Positions 1 to 10,124 are shown, numbered from the stretch's first letter. The stretch is DNA of 64,000 bases from Nitrobacteraceae bacterium AZCC 2146 (GCA_036924855.1 JBAGRP010000001.1:1984001-2048000); one strand, 5' to 3'. The notes: generated from the letters alone by a model not told the origin. Numbers and translations are program-made.

Positions 1-121
1 GACGCGCTCTTGCGCGGACCCGGAATCCATACACCCTGTCGTGGTTATGGATTCCGGGCTCGCTCGCAGGTGTCGCTGCTCGCGTCCTCAGGCGCGCCAA
101 TTGGCGCGCCGGGGAATGACA
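1..121. repeat. Type B palindromic intergenic repeat (partial, runs off window start)
   Basis: The sequence ends in a ggggaatgac boundary and contains ggacccggaatccat and atggattccgggctcgc in inverted orientation. Both are hallmarks of the repeat seen again at 6174, 22911, 40203, 52344 and 60233. It lies upstream of the crotonase gene. Confidence 0.75.
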
Positions 122-161
122 AATTCAAAAAAACAAAAACGAAAAACGGGAGCAAACCAAC

Positions 162-1052
<891 letters not shown>

Positions 1053-1057
1053 CAGGC

Positions 1058-1093
1058 CGTCATTGCGAGGAGCACTTGCGACGCGCAATCCAG
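1058..1093. repeat. Type A palindromic repeat (half copy)
   Basis: cgtcattgcgaggagc followed by cgcaatccag matches one arm of the roughly 80-bp element found complete at 4220, 10041 and 57513. The second arm is missing. Confidence 0.6.
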
Positions 1094-1117
1094 TCGTCGC
1101 TGATGGCTGCAGCAATT

Positions 1118-2383
1118 TCAAAAGGCCAATTTCAATCCGATGCTGAAGCCCTCGGCCAGCAGCGAGGACTCATTCCGCGGCGCTTGCGGACGCGGGGAGT
1201 CCGGCGGCGGCCCGCCCGACGGCGGCGGGGAAGCGCCGGCGGCGGCGTTCGCGACGTCGCCGGCCCGCTGCACGCCGGGCCAGTACATGACCTCACACCC
1301 CGCGACAATCCGCCATTGCGATGTGAGCTGATAGCCGAGCTTCATGCTGAATTCCGGCATCACCGCAAAGCGGGTTTGCGAGTTGTTGCCGATATTGTTC
1401 GAAGAGGCGAGCAGACCGGCTGGCATCACGGTGGTGACCCCGCCGGTAGTCGATGCCGTCGAGCCGTTGACTTGCGTGTCGTTGAGATTGGCGCCGAGGG
1501 CAACCTTGCCGCGCCATTCCAGCGACCAGGGACCTTTCTTGACGTCGCCGGAAAGGCCGAGATCGAGGCCATGAAAATTATTGGTGGTATTAAACACGTC
1601 GCTGACGCTGATGGAAACCGGACCGGACACGATCGTGGAGGCGATGTCCAGGCGATCGGAGACGTAACGATAGCGATAGCCCACCAGCACGCCGATGTGC
1701 CCGCTGCCCCACGCCCCGAATAAGGAATCGATGGCGACACCCGCCGAGCGATCATCCGCCCCGCCGCCCCAGGACAAGATGTTCTGACGATAAAGCGCGC
1801 TAGCTCCAAGCAGATGGGACAGGTCGCGAACCGTCATGGAGCCCGCGTTCGAGCCGGGAAACGCAACCAGCAACCCATCCTGCTGATTGCTTGAGGTGTT
1901 GAAGAACGGTCGTGCCAGAATCGGATTGCCGCTGGATGAGGCGCTGAATCCGGACGACAGATTCTCCAGACCAAACGCACTCGCTTCGACACCGCTGTTT
2001 TGCTGGCGATCGAACCAGTAGCCGGCCTGCAGGCGTCCGCCGGATCGCCAGCCGTCATTGCCGGCGGAATCGCCAAACAAGATTGTCGTGCCGGGCGAGC
2101 TCAGCACGCCGGCCTGTGCCCGCGGCGTGCCGGCCGGACTGGTGGTGACGAGGGCCGGCAGCCGATCGCCTTTCACGGTCCAGCTGAGATAATCGACCTC
2201 GGCCCAGAATTGGCCTGAAGTGGCCGGAGTCCACCGTGCTGGCGGAGTTGCTGTGAAGGCTACCGGCGACGACGCGTCAGCAATCATTGGCAAGTCGGCG
2301 GCGGCGACAGGAATGGCAAACGACAGAACCAGCAGACCCGCCGCAGTATACGGCCCGACCGATTTGAAAACCGCATTGTACAT
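1118..2383 (-). CDS. BBP7-family outer membrane beta-barrel protein
   Basis: The protein starts with an N-terminal signal peptide ending near AIPVAAADLP, followed by alternating amphipathic stretches and a terminal Phe (GLKLAF), the usual C-terminus of outer-membrane barrels. The segments FWAEVDYLSWTVKGDRLP, LFGDSAGNDGWRSGGRLQ and AGYWFDRQQ match my recollection of the BBP7 barrel family. A proline-rich loop (PPPSGGPPPDSPRPQAP) lies near the C-terminus. I place the start at the ATG at 2383. In-frame ATG 2407 and GTG 2416 are alternatives, and none has a strong ribosome-binding site. The predicted location is the outer membrane. The substrate, or whether it is a pore at all, cannot be told. 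Confidence 0.85.
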   Translation of the reverse strand: MYNAVFKSVGPYTAAGLLVLSFAIPVAAADLPMIADASSPVAFTATPPARWTPATSGQFWAEVDYLSWTVKGDRLPALVTTSPAGTPRAQAGVLSSPGTTILFGDSAGNDGWRSGGRLQAGYWFDRQQNSGVEASAFGLENLSSGFSASSSGNPILARPFFNTSSNQQDGLLVAFPGSNAGSMTVRDLSHLLGASALYRQNILSWGGGADDRSAGVAIDSLFGAWGSGHIGVLVGYRYRYVSDRLDIASTIVSGPVSISVSDVFNTTNNFHGLDLGLSGDVKKGPWSLEWRGKVALGANLNDTQVNGSTASTTGGVTTVMPAGLLASSNNIGNNSQTRFAVMPEFSMKLGYQLTSQWRIVAGCEVMYWPGVQRAGDVANAAAGASPPPSGGPPPDSPRPQAPRNESSLLAEGFSIGLKLAF

Positions 2384-2580
2384 GGTGCCCAGGCGCGCTC
2401 GTTCCATAAAGTTCACGTCAAGAAGCCGACGTTTACATTAGGAAACGATTCGCCCGTGTTCAGAAATCATCCATTCAACAGCAGAAATATTTCTAAATGT
2501 ATCTAAGCGATCGTGATCGCCTCGATCAGCCTGCCCGTGCAACGAACGAAGCTGGTCGGCCCTCCGCGCGGGATCGAAGA

Positions 2581-3579
2581 TCAATCGCTCAATGGTTGTT
2601 GCGACGTCATCGTCAGCGCCACGCGCCCGATCGCCTTGCGATCCATCAACAACCGCATCGCGGTCGCAACCTCTTCCAGCGGCAGGCGATGCGAGACGTT
2701 CGGGCGAATTTTGCCCGCCTCCGCCCATGCAAGCAGCGCCTTGATCCGCGCCTCGCCCAGCGCCGGATTCTTGCGCGCGGCCTCACCGGCGCGGACGCCG
2801 AGCACGCTGGCGCCCTTGATCAGCACCAGGTTTGTCTTCGCCACGCCGATGCCGCCGGTGAATCCGATCACCAGCAGCCGCGCGCCCCAGGCGATGCAGC
2901 GCAGGCTCTGTTCAAAGACTTCGCCGCCGACCGGATCGAACACCACGTCGGCGCCGCGGCCATCGGTGATGCGCTTGACGGCCTCGCGGAACGGCTCGCG
3001 GCCATGGAGCACGCCGTGATCGGCGCCGCGCGCGCGGGCCACGGCGAGTTTCACTTCGCTCGACGCCGCGGCGATCACCGTGGCGCCCAGCAGTTTGCCG
3101 ATCTCCACCGCAGCAAGCCCAACGCCGCCGCCGGCGCCGTGCACCAGCAGCACTTCGCCCCGCCTGATCTGCGCGCGATCCACCAGCGCGTGATACGCTG
3201 TGCCGTGCGCGGCGAGAAATGTCGCGCCTTCGGCATAGTCGAACGTGCTCGGCAGCGGCGTCAGCTGCAAAGGTGTCGCGACCACCTCGTCGGCAAAGCC
3301 ACCATGACGCAATTTGATGATGACGCGATCGCCGACCGCGACGCCGGCAACATCGCTGGCCACTTCGCTGACATCCCCCGCGGCTTCCATGCCCGGAATG
3401 AACGGCAGCTCCGGCTTCAGCTGATATTCGCCGGCCGCCATCAGAATATCCGGAAAATTGAGGCCGGCCGCGCGGATGGCGACGCGCACCTGCCCGGCCT
3501 GCAACAGCGGGGACGCAAACTCTTCCACGCGAAGACTTTCCGGCGGCCCCAGCGCCCGGCAGACAACCGCTTTCGGCAT
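2581..3579 (-). CDS. NADPH:quinone oxidoreductase family protein (zinc-free MDR)
   Basis: This 332-residue medium-chain dehydrogenase/reductase begins MPKAVVCRALG. The Rossmann motif GAGGGVGLAAVEIG lies near residues 145-158, and the Cys/His catalytic zinc ligands of alcohol dehydrogenases are absent, as in quinone oxidoreductases. It likely reduces a quinone or an enone with NADPH in the cytoplasm. The start overlaps the stop of the upstream isomerase gene in a TGATG junction, so the two are translationally coupled. The pairing suggests a role in breakdown of an aromatic compound, which is inference. Confidence 0.88.
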   Translation of the reverse strand: MPKAVVCRALGPPESLRVEEFASPLLQAGQVRVAIRAAGLNFPDILMAAGEYQLKPELPFIPGMEAAGDVSEVASDVAGVAVGDRVIIKLRHGGFADEVVATPLQLTPLPSTFDYAEGATFLAAHGTAYHALVDRAQIRRGEVLLVHGAGGGVGLAAVEIGKLLGATVIAAASSEVKLAVARARGADHGVLHGREPFREAVKRITDGRGADVVFDPVGGEVFEQSLRCIAWGARLLVIGFTGGIGVAKTNLVLIKGASVLGVRAGEAARKNPALGEARIKALLAWAEAGKIRPNVSHRLPLEEVATAMRLLMDRKAIGRVALTMTSQQPLSD

Positions 3580-4187
3580 CAGGCCGCGCTCGCGCGGCGA
3601 CGCAGCAGGGCCTCGCGGATCAGCGGCAGCCGGTCGTTGCCGAAATACATGTCGGTCTTGTCGAGATAGATCGTGGGCGAACCGAACCCGCCGCGCGCCA
3701 TCACTTCGTCGGTGTTGGCCTTGAGCTGATCCTTGATCGCCTGCTGGGCGATAGCGGCGAAGAACTTGTTCGGATCGATGCCGACACGCTGGCAGATATC
3801 GTGCAGAACCGCATCCATCGAAATATCGAGATCGTTGCCCCAATAGGCCTCAAACACCGCGCGCGCGAACGGCACCATCTCCTTGCCGAGCCAGACGCAG
3901 CCGCGCATGGCCTTCACGCTGTTCACCGGAAACACGCGCGGCGGCATCTTGATCTCCAGATCGGCCGAACGCGCCCAGTCTGCGAGGTCCTTCTTCATGT
4001 AGCGCTGCTTCGCCGGCACCGGCGTTTCGCGCGAGGCATAGACGCTGGGATTGACCGAATTGAAGATGCCGCCGACCAGGATCGGCCGCCACGAGATGGC
4101 GACGTTGAATTCCTTGGCCAGCGGCTGGATGTTGTGGAAGGCGAGATAGGTCCAGGGACTGGAGCAGTCGAAGAAGAATTCGATCAT
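3579..4187 (-). CDS. 2-hydroxychromene-2-carboxylate isomerase family protein (DsbA/kappa-GST fold)
   Basis: The protein is 202 residues and begins MIEFFFDCSSPWTYLAF. The SPWTYL motif carries the conserved serine of the HCCA-isomerase/kappa-GST group. A second conserved block, GGFGSPTIYLDKTDMYFGNDR, lies near the C-terminus. Family members isomerise 2-hydroxychromene-2-carboxylate in naphthalene-type degradation, using glutathione. Many relatives have unknown substrates. It is the first gene of a two-gene leftward operon with the quinone oxidoreductase. The ATG at 4187 is chosen because the homologous N-terminus starts there; upstream codons run into a type A repeat. Confidence 0.88.
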   Translation of the reverse strand: MIEFFFDCSSPWTYLAFHNIQPLAKEFNVAISWRPILVGGIFNSVNPSVYASRETPVPAKQRYMKKDLADWARSADLEIKMPPRVFPVNSVKAMRGCVWLGKEMVPFARAVFEAYWGNDLDISMDAVLHDICQRVGIDPNKFFAAIAQQAIKDQLKANTDEVMARGGFGSPTIYLDKTDMYFGNDRLPLIREALLRRRASAA

Positions 4188-4219
4188 GGCGTTTCCCTCG
4201 GGTGTGCTGATTTTCTTTT

Positions 4220-4301
4220 CGTCATTGCGAGCGCAGCGAAGCAATCCAGAAGCTGCGCAAGAAGTTGGATTGCTTCGTCGCAAGTGCTCCTCGCAATGAC
4301 G
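4220..4301. repeat. Type A palindromic repeat (complete)
   Basis: cgtcattgcgagcgcagcg and aagcaatccag are mirrored by ggattgcttcgtcgcaag and ctcctcgcaatgacg. This is a long imperfect hairpin between the GST and HCCA-isomerase genes, both on the minus strand. Confidence 0.9.
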
Positions 4302-4307
4302 ACCTCA

Positions 4308-5009
4308 TCACTGTTGCTGCTGCGCATGCGCCGGCGCATCCACGCCGAACATGATCTTGCGTGCCTGCTCGTCCATCGGCTTCTTCTCCTGCTTACCCAC
4401 CGCGAGCCCCGCCTGCACTTGCGGTCGCGCGCGCAGCAAAGCGTACCAGCGCTTTATGTTCGGAAAATCATCCAGCGTCAGGCCCTGCGCCTTGTGGGTC
4501 ATGATCCAGGGAAAGCACGCCATGTCGGCGATCGAATAGTCGCCGGCGATATAATCGCGGCCTTCGAGATGCGCATCGAGCACGCCGTACAGGCGCCTGG
4601 CCTCGCGCATGTAGCGGTCCATGGCATAGGGAATCCTCTCGGGCGCGTAGAGCAGAAAATGCCCGTTCTGGCCGAGCATCGGGCCGAGCCCGCCCATCTG
4701 CCACATCAGCCACTGCATCACGTCGAAACGGCCGCGCATATCCGCGGGCATGAAACGCCCGGCCTTTTCCGCCAGATAAATCAGGATCGCGCCACTCTCG
4801 AAAATGCTTACCGGCTCGCCGCCATCGGCGGGTGCGCGATCGACGATCGCCGGCATCCTGCCGTTCGGGCTGAGTTTCAGGAACTCTGATTTGTGCTGGT
4901 CGCCGCGCCCAAGCTGCATCGGGTGCACCGTGTACGGCAGGCCGCACTCCTCCAGCATGATCGAGATTTTCCAGCCATTGGGCGTCGGCGCGTAGTGCAG
5001 GTCGATCAT
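4308..5009 (-). CDS. Glutathione S-transferase family protein, YfcG/YghU-like
   Basis: The 233-residue protein has a thioredoxin-fold N-domain (TPNGWKISIMLEE, then SPNGRMPAIVD and the glutathione-binding FESGAILIYLAEK) and an all-alpha C-domain. The segment WQMGGLGPMLGQNGHF is the hallmark I recognise from the YfcG-type disulfide-bond oxidoreductases of the nu-class GSTs. Such enzymes act as glutathione-dependent disulfide reductases in the cytosol. The C-terminus ends in a short poly-Gln tail. It is divergent from the methionine synthase gene across about 115 bases. Confidence 0.88.
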   Translation of the reverse strand: MIDLHYAPTPNGWKISIMLEECGLPYTVHPMQLGRGDQHKSEFLKLSPNGRMPAIVDRAPADGGEPVSIFESGAILIYLAEKAGRFMPADMRGRFDVMQWLMWQMGGLGPMLGQNGHFLLYAPERIPYAMDRYMREARRLYGVLDAHLEGRDYIAGDYSIADMACFPWIMTHKAQGLTLDDFPNIKRWYALLRARPQVQAGLAVGKQEKKPMDEQARKIMFGVDAPAHAQQQQ

Positions 5010-5132
5010 GGTTTCCTCTTTGTATTTTCCGCGATCCTACCCCTGCCCGGCGTCCTGCGCCAATGCCATGTACGCCGCCCTCAAGACATGGCAGATAGGC
5101 ATCCCAAAACAGAAAATTCCGGGATGCGCACA

Positions 5133-6155
5133 ATGTTGTTTCCGACCACGATCGCCGGCTCACTGCCGAAACCCGAATGGCTCGCCGAGCCCAACAAGCT
5201 GTGGGCACCATGGAAATCGTCGGGCGACGAGCTGCTGCGCGCCAAACGCGATGCCACCCTGCTGGCGGTAAAAGTCCAGGAGGACGCCGGCGTCGATATC
5301 GTCACCGAGGGCGAGCAGGCCCGGCAGCATTTCGTGCATGGCTTTCTCGAGAAGGTCGAAGGCATCGACTTCGCCCACAAGGTCGAGATGGGCATCCGCA
5401 ACGATCGCTACAAAGCCATGGTGCCGCAAGTGGTGGCGCCGCTGCGCCTGAAAGGCCGCGTCCACGCCTTCGAGGCGCAGGCCGCCCGCGCGCATACCAA
5501 GCACAAGCTGAAATTCACCCTGCCCGGCCCGATGACCATCATCGACACCATCTCCGACAGCTATTACGGCGACCGCGTCAAGATGGCCTTTGCTTTCGCC
5601 GAACTGCTGAACCAGGAAGCCCTCGCGCTGCAGGCCGACGGCGTCGATGTCGTGCAATTCGATGAGCCCGCCTTCAACGTCTACATGGCCGAAGCCGCCG
5701 ACTGGGGCATCAAGGCGCTGGAGCGAGCGGCGCAGGGCCTGACCTGCACCACCGCGGTGCACATCTGCTACGGCTACGGCATCAAGGCCAATACCGACTG
5801 GAAGGAAACCCTGGGCGGCGAGTGGCGGCAATACGAACAGATCTTCCCGGCGATCGACGCCAGCCCGATCCAGCAGGTCGCCATCGAATGCCGCAACTCG
5901 CGGGTGCCGCTGGAACTGCTCGACCTCTTGAAGGGCAAAGTCGTGCAGGCCGGGGTCATCGACGTCGCCAGCGATGTTGTCGAGACGCCGGAGGACGTCG
6001 CCGCCACCATCGAGGCGGTGATGAAGTTCGTGCCCAAGGCCAACATCGTCGCGACCACCAATTGCGGCATGGCGCCGATGCATCGCGATATCGCGGAGGC
6101 GAAGTTGCGGGCGCTGGGCGCGGGCGCGAGGCTGGCGCGAAAGAGGTTTTCGTAA
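5133..6155 (+). CDS. Core MetE-type cobalamin-independent methionine synthase
   Basis: The product has 340 residues from the ATG at 5133; the ATG at 5124 is an equally possible start. It corresponds to the C-terminal catalytic half of MetE only. The zinc/homocysteine ligands appear as H210 and C212 (AVHICYGYG), E252 (AIECRNS) and C311 (TTNCGMAP). The N-terminal folate-binding half of classical MetE (about 750 residues) is absent. Stand-alone core enzymes of this kind are known folate-independent methionine synthases that need another methyl donor or partner. No partner such as a DUF1852 gene is adjacent, so the methyl donor is unknown. It is expected to act in the cytosol in methionine formation. 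Confidence 0.85.
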   Translation: MLFPTTIAGSLPKPEWLAEPNKLWAPWKSSGDELLRAKRDATLLAVKVQEDAGVDIVTEGEQARQHFVHGFLEKVEGIDFAHKVEMGIRNDRYKAMVPQVVAPLRLKGRVHAFEAQAARAHTKHKLKFTLPGPMTIIDTISDSYYGDRVKMAFAFAELLNQEALALQADGVDVVQFDEPAFNVYMAEAADWGIKALERAAQGLTCTTAVHICYGYGIKANTDWKETLGGEWRQYEQIFPAIDASPIQQVAIECRNSRVPLELLDLLKGKVVQAGVIDVASDVVETPEDVAATIEAVMKFVPKANIVATTNCGMAPMHRDIAEAKLRALGAGARLARKRFS

Positions 6156-6173
6156 GGGCGGCACCTAACGCTG

Positions 6174-6300
6174 CGTCATTCCGGGGCGCGAGCAGCGAAA
6201 GCTGCGCGCGAACCCGGAATCCCGAGATGGCTGAACATCTCTGGATTCCGGGTCTGCACTCCGGCCGGCTTCGCCGACTGGAGCGCATCCCGGAATGACG
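6174..6300. repeat. Type B palindromic repeat (complete)
   Basis: It begins cgtcattccggggcgcg and ends gcatcccggaatgacg. Internal inverted segments are acccggaatcccgag and ctggattccgggt. It lies between converging genes. Confidence 0.9.
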
Positions 6301-6308
6301 AGTTCTAC

Positions 6309-6938
6309 CTACGCGCTCCGCGCACTCGCATGCCACACGGGCCGATAGCCGGCGCGCAACGCCTTCACCGTCGAGGGCGGTGTTAGCAACAGCCCATCGT
6401 CCAGTTTGATATCAACGGCGCTATATCCCGCGAACGACCATCGCAACGGCTCCCCGCCTGCGATCAAATAACTGTCGCCCGTCGCCGCGACCATCGCCCC
6501 ATCCGGCAAATCCTCCATCGCGCACGGCAGCGCATGCAGCCGCTTCACGCGGCCGTCGAGCCGCTCCGCATGCAGCACCGCATCTATTTCCGTCGCGCGC
6601 AAACGCCCGACGCCGTTGCCCTCCTCCCACGCTGCGCGAAATGCATTGGCATCGTCGCGGCGGCAGTAGAAGCACGGCCGATGTCCCGCCGCGAACGCCG
6701 TCGCTTCGTCGAGAAAGAACAATTCGGTCCAGCTGCGCGTCGCCATCACCTCGCGGCGGCGGCCGCGAAATTCGCAGACGCAGGTGATCCACGCCGGGCT
6801 CGACCAGCGCCTTTTCAAAAGCGTCTTCGTTTGGGAATCGTGGATGATGCCGCGGTTGCCGGTGAACAACCCGCGCTCGGGCGTCGCGACGATCTCGCCA
6901 AACGGCGTGACACGATTTTGCAGCGGCATGATCGGCAC
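6309..6938 (-). CDS. Conserved hypothetical protein with a CxxC motif
   Basis: This 209-residue protein has no signal peptide or membrane segment. A possible metal or redox site is GHRPCFYCRRDD near residues 84-95. The N-terminal half includes GNRGIIHD and ACVCEF-like segments (ITCVCEFRGRRR). I have seen similar uncharacterised proteins in rhizobia but know no function. It converges on the methionine synthase gene across repeat 6174-6300. The start ATG at 6938 gives the longest product; the ATG at 6929 (MPLQNRV) is possible. Confidence 0.7.
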   Translation of the reverse strand: MPIMPLQNRVTPFGEIVATPERGLFTGNRGIIHDSQTKTLLKRRWSSPAWITCVCEFRGRRREVMATRSWTELFFLDEATAFAAGHRPCFYCRRDDANAFRAAWEEGNGVGRLRATEIDAVLHAERLDGRVKRLHALPCAMEDLPDGAMVAATGDSYLIAGGEPLRWSFAGYSAVDIKLDDGLLLTPPSTVKALRAGYRPVWHASARSA

Positions 6939-6982
6939 CTTCCGCAGCGCCAGCAGTCAAAACTGCCACTCAAACGCAAATG

Positions 6983-7032
6983 CGCCCCCTCACCCGGCGC
7001 TTCGCGCCGACCTCTCCCCACGGGGAGAGGTA
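6983..7032. repeat. Type D palindromic repeat
   Basis: ccctcacccggcgcttcgcg, then ccgacctctccccacgggga, then gaggt. The same words occur inverted near 23190-23250 and in diverged form near 53340. Confidence 0.7.
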
Positions 7033-7055
7033 AGAAAGAGCAAGCGACAGACGCC

Positions 7056-7601
7056 TTACGCCGCGCCGTCACGGATCGGCGGCAGGAAGGCCAGCGCGGT
7101 GTCCCACGGGAAGAAGATCCAGGTGTCCTGCGACACTTCGGTAATAAAAGTGTCGACCAGCGGCCGGCCCATCGGCTTGGCGTAGACGGTGGCGAAATGC
7201 GCATCGGGCATCATGTCGCGCACCATGCGGCCGGTCTTGCCGGTATCGACGAGGTCATCGACGATCAACAACCCCTTGCCGGTACCGCCGCCGAGCTTGG
7301 CGGTGCTTTCCGAAATGCCTTTCAACACCTGCAACTCGCCCTGCTTGTTGTGTTCATAGCTGGCGATGCAGACGGTATCGATGACGCGGACGCCGAGTTC
7401 GCGCGCCACGATCGCCGCCGGCACCAGTCCGCCGCGGGTGATGGCGACCACCGCATGGAACGGCCCGATCGCGTTGAGCCGCCAGGTCAGCGCCCGGCAG
7501 TCGCGGTGAAACTGATCCCACGATACCGGGAACGGCCGGCCAGCCCGCTCGGTCGGGCTCAGTTCGGGGTGCTCTGCCATGTCGATCTCCTGAAGTTCCA
7601 T
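7056..7601 (-). CDS. gpt: Xanthine phosphoribosyltransferase
   Basis: The 181-residue type I phosphoribosyltransferase has the PRPP-binding loop [13 protein letters not shown] (around residues 111-123). Substrate-side segments are [12 protein letters not shown] and WIFFPWD, as in bacterial Gpt. It converts xanthine or guanine plus PRPP to the nucleotide in purine salvage. The ATG at 7580 (MAEHPEL) is an alternative start that would shorten it by seven residues. The neighbour on the same strand is the MoaB/CinA-like gene, 50 bases upstream. Confidence 0.93.
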   Translation of the reverse strand: MELQEIDMAEHPELSPTERAGRPFPVSWDQFHRDCRALTWRLNAIGPFHAVVAITRGGLVPAAIVARELGVRVIDTVCIASYEHNKQGELQVLKGISESTAKLGGGTGKGLLIVDDLVDTGKTGRMVRDMMPDAHFATVYAKPMGRPLVDTFITEVSQDTWIFFPWDTALAFLPPIRDGAA

Positions 7602-7651
7602 CGCGCTCGCTGCGCTGCGCCACCGTTTACTTGGCCTGTTACCCGACCGTG

Positions 7652-8386
7652 TTACTTGGCCGTGCCGAGCCCGGCCAGCATCTCTTTGACAGCATCCATC
7701 GCGGCGTTCAATTTCTCCTGATCGCGCGAGCGCACCACCAGGTTGGTGTTCGGCTTCTGCGCTTCGTCGAGGAACGGATAGCTGCCGATCATGGTGTCGG
7801 GATGCGCCTCGGCGATGGCGCGCAGCGGGCCGCCGACGTCGCCCTCGCGGGCATTGGCGCGGACACTCTCCGACAGCATCCGCGCGCCGGATTTCAGTTT
7901 CGGCGCCACGATGTCCATCATCGCCTGCATGATCGAAGGCACACCAGCCATCACGATGACGTTGCCGATCTTGAAGCCCGGCGCAAGGATGGTGGCGCTC
8001 TGGATCAGGTCGGCGCCGTCAGGAATGCGGGCCATGCGCAGTCTTGCTTCATTCAGGTCTGCGCCGAAACGCTCGCGGAACCGGGCCACGACCTCGGGGT
8101 GATGATCGATGCCGACGCCGAAGGCCTTGGCGACGGCGTCGGCCGTGATGTCGTCATGGGTCGGCCCGATGCCGCCGGTGGTGAAGACATAATTGTAGCA
8201 GCCCCGCAGTGCGTCCAGCGCCGCGATGATGTCCGGCTCGTCGTCGGAGACGACGCGGACTTCCTTGAGGTCGATGCCGATATTGGTGAGGTATTCGGCG
8301 ATGAAGCCGATGTTCTTGTCCTTGGTTCGGCCGGACAGGATCTCGTCGCCGATTACCAGGATGCCTGCAGTGACGATGTCGCTCAT
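7652..8386 (-). CDS. MoaB/Mog-domain (CinA N-terminal-like) protein
   Basis: The 244-residue protein is a single molybdopterin-binding fold domain. [13 protein letters not shown] lies near residues 12-24 and [13 protein letters not shown] near 67-79, the two signature loops of the MoaB/CinA N-domain. The C-terminal amidase domain of full CinA is absent. Known relatives bind molybdopterin or act as NMN-related or nucleotide pyrophosphatases; the role here is not determined. I chose the ATG at 8386 because [15 protein letters not shown] is the conserved N-terminus. It is divergent from the ATP-grasp operon. Confidence 0.87.
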   Translation of the reverse strand: MSDIVTAGILVIGDEILSGRTKDKNIGFIAEYLTNIGIDLKEVRVVSDDEPDIIAALDALRGCYNYVFTTGGIGPTHDDITADAVAKAFGVGIDHHPEVVARFRERFGADLNEARLRMARIPDGADLIQSATILAPGFKIGNVIVMAGVPSIMQAMMDIVAPKLKSGARMLSESVRANAREGDVGGPLRAIAEAHPDTMIGSYPFLDEAQKPNTNLVVRSRDQEKLNAAMDAVKEMLAGLGTAK

Positions 8387-8608
8387 CAGTTTGTCCTCGC
8401 CGTTCCCCGCGACCATGCGCAGGCAACACCTTGATGTCACGGGATTTTGCTGCCGAAACGAGCAGCGTCCCGCCGTTTTTTCAGGCAGCAATTCGGTACT
8501 CTCATACGAAATGCCCGTGTTAGGTGCATATCGCGCTGGCCCGGCACTTGCTACCATCCTGTTCAGTCATGCACTGTCCCGCATGACCTCGAAAAACAGT
8601 CAGGATAC

Positions 8609-10027
8609 ATGGCAGTTGCGTTCGACGAAATGAATGGGCCCCTGGGCGAGCTTCGCCCGGCCTATGAAGAGCTCTCCCGCTGGCTCAAGGAGACGCCGCC
8701 CGACGCTTTGGAATACCGCCGGCAGGAGGCGGAGCTGCTGTTCCGCCGCATCGGCATCACCTTCGCGGTCTATGGCGATTCCGAATCCACCGAACGGCTG
8801 ATCCCGTTCGACGTGATCCCGCGGATCATCTCCGGCAAGGAATGGACGCTGCTGGAAAAGGGCCTGAGACAGCGCACCCGCGCCATCAACATGTTCCTGC
8901 GCGACATCTACCACGGCCGCGACATCCTGCGCGCCGGCCTGATCCCGGACGACCTGATCTTCCAGAACCCGGTATTCCGGCCGGAGATGAATGGCCAGGA
9001 CGTGCCACACGACGTCTATGTCCACATCGCCGGCATCGACATCGTCCGCACCAATCCCGATGAATTCTTCGTGCTCGAGGACAATGCGCGGACGCCGTCC
9101 GGCGTGTCCTACATGCTGGAAAACCGCGAGATCATGATGCGGCTGTTTCCGGACCTGTTCGCCCGGCACCGCGTTGCACCCGTCGAAAAATATCCCGACG
9201 AATTGCTGTCCTGCCTGCGCTCGGTGGCGCCGCTCAGCGCGTCCACGGAGCCGACCGTCGCGCTGATGACCCCCGGCGTCTACAACTCCGCTTACTACGA
9301 GCACTCGTTCCTGGCCGACAAGCTCGGCGTCGAGCTGGTGGAAGGCCGCGACCTCATCGTCAAGAACGACGAAGTCTTCATGCGCACCACCGAAGGCCTC
9401 AAGCGCGTCGACGTGATCTATCGCCGCGTCGATGACGACTTCCTCGATCCCCTCACCTTCCGGCCCGACTCGGCGCTCGGCGTGCCCGGCCTGATGTCGG
9501 CCTACATGGCCGGCAACGTCACGCTGGCCAATGCGGTCGGCACGGGGATCGCCGACGACAAGGCGATATACAGCTACATGCCGGAGATTGTGAAATTCTA
9601 TCTCGGCGAAGAACCGATCCTGAAGAACGTGCCGACCTGGCGCTGCCGCGAACCCGGCGACCTCGCTTACGTGCTCGATCATCTCGGCGAGCTCGTGGTC
9701 AAGGAAGTCCATGGCTCCGGCGGCTACGGCATGCTGATCGGGCCGGCCGCCACCAAGGCCACCATCGAGGCGTTCCGCGACAAGCTGAAGCGCGAACCGG
9801 AAGGTTTTATCGCGCAGCCCACCCTGGCGCTGTCGACCTGCCCGACCTGCACGGAATCCGGTCTGGCGCCGCGCCACGTCGATCTCAGGCCGTTCGTGCT
9901 GACCGGCCGCGAGAATGTCACCATCGTGCCGGGCGGTCTCACCCGCGTGGCGCTGAAGGAAGGCTCCCTGGTGGTCAATTCCAGCCAGGGCGGCGGCACC
10001 AAGGATACCTGGATATTGGATGAGTAA
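8609..10027 (+). CDS. Circularly permuted ATP-grasp protein (DUF404/DUF407, COG2308 type)
   Basis: The 472-residue protein has an N-terminal all-alpha part (WLKETPPDALEYRRQEAE), then a region carrying RRIGITFAVYG and VLEDNARTPSGVSYMLENR. The ATP-grasp catalytic segment includes VVKEVHGSGGYGMLIGP near residues 370-386. The C-terminus has VALKEGSLVVNSSQGGG followed by KDTW, characteristic of this family. It is predicted to ligate an amine or amino acid to a carboxylate using ATP; substrates are unknown. It heads a run with alpha-E, transglutaminase, Anbu and GNAT genes, a known conserved association. The ATG at 8609 is supported by the family N-terminus. Confidence 0.92.
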   Translation: MAVAFDEMNGPLGELRPAYEELSRWLKETPPDALEYRRQEAELLFRRIGITFAVYGDSESTERLIPFDVIPRIISGKEWTLLEKGLRQRTRAINMFLRDIYHGRDILRAGLIPDDLIFQNPVFRPEMNGQDVPHDVYVHIAGIDIVRTNPDEFFVLEDNARTPSGVSYMLENREIMMRLFPDLFARHRVAPVEKYPDELLSCLRSVAPLSASTEPTVALMTPGVYNSAYYEHSFLADKLGVELVEGRDLIVKNDEVFMRTTEGLKRVDVIYRRVDDDFLDPLTFRPDSALGVPGLMSAYMAGNVTLANAVGTGIADDKAIYSYMPEIVKFYLGEEPILKNVPTWRCREPGDLAYVLDHLGELVVKEVHGSGGYGMLIGPAATKATIEAFRDKLKREPEGFIAQPTLALSTCPTCTESGLAPRHVDLRPFVLTGRENVTIVPGGLTRVALKEGSLVVNSSQGGGTKDTWILDE

Positions 10028-10040
10028 CCGCAGGAGTTTT

Positions 10041-10124
10041 CGTCATTGCGAGCGCAGCGAAGCAATCCAGAGGGCTGCAAGCAAGAGCTGGATTGCTTCG
10101 TCGCAAGGGCTCCTCGCAATGACG
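10041..10124. repeat. Type A palindromic repeat (complete), inside the Anbu gene run
   Basis: It has the same arms as 4220-4301 (cgtcattgcgagcgcagcg, mirrored by gctcctcgcaatgacg). It fills most of the 153-base gap between the ATP-grasp and alpha-E genes. Confidence 0.9.

Noticed and set aside
5010..5123. S-adenosylmethionine riboswitch before the methionine synthase gene
   Set aside because: The 115-base divergent gap shows no conserved SAM-I or SAM-II-type core that I can recognise.
8600..9877. 425-codon minus-strand frame opposite the ATP-grasp gene
   Set aside because: Shadow of a conserved gene; composition dominated by Arg, Ala, His and Asp.
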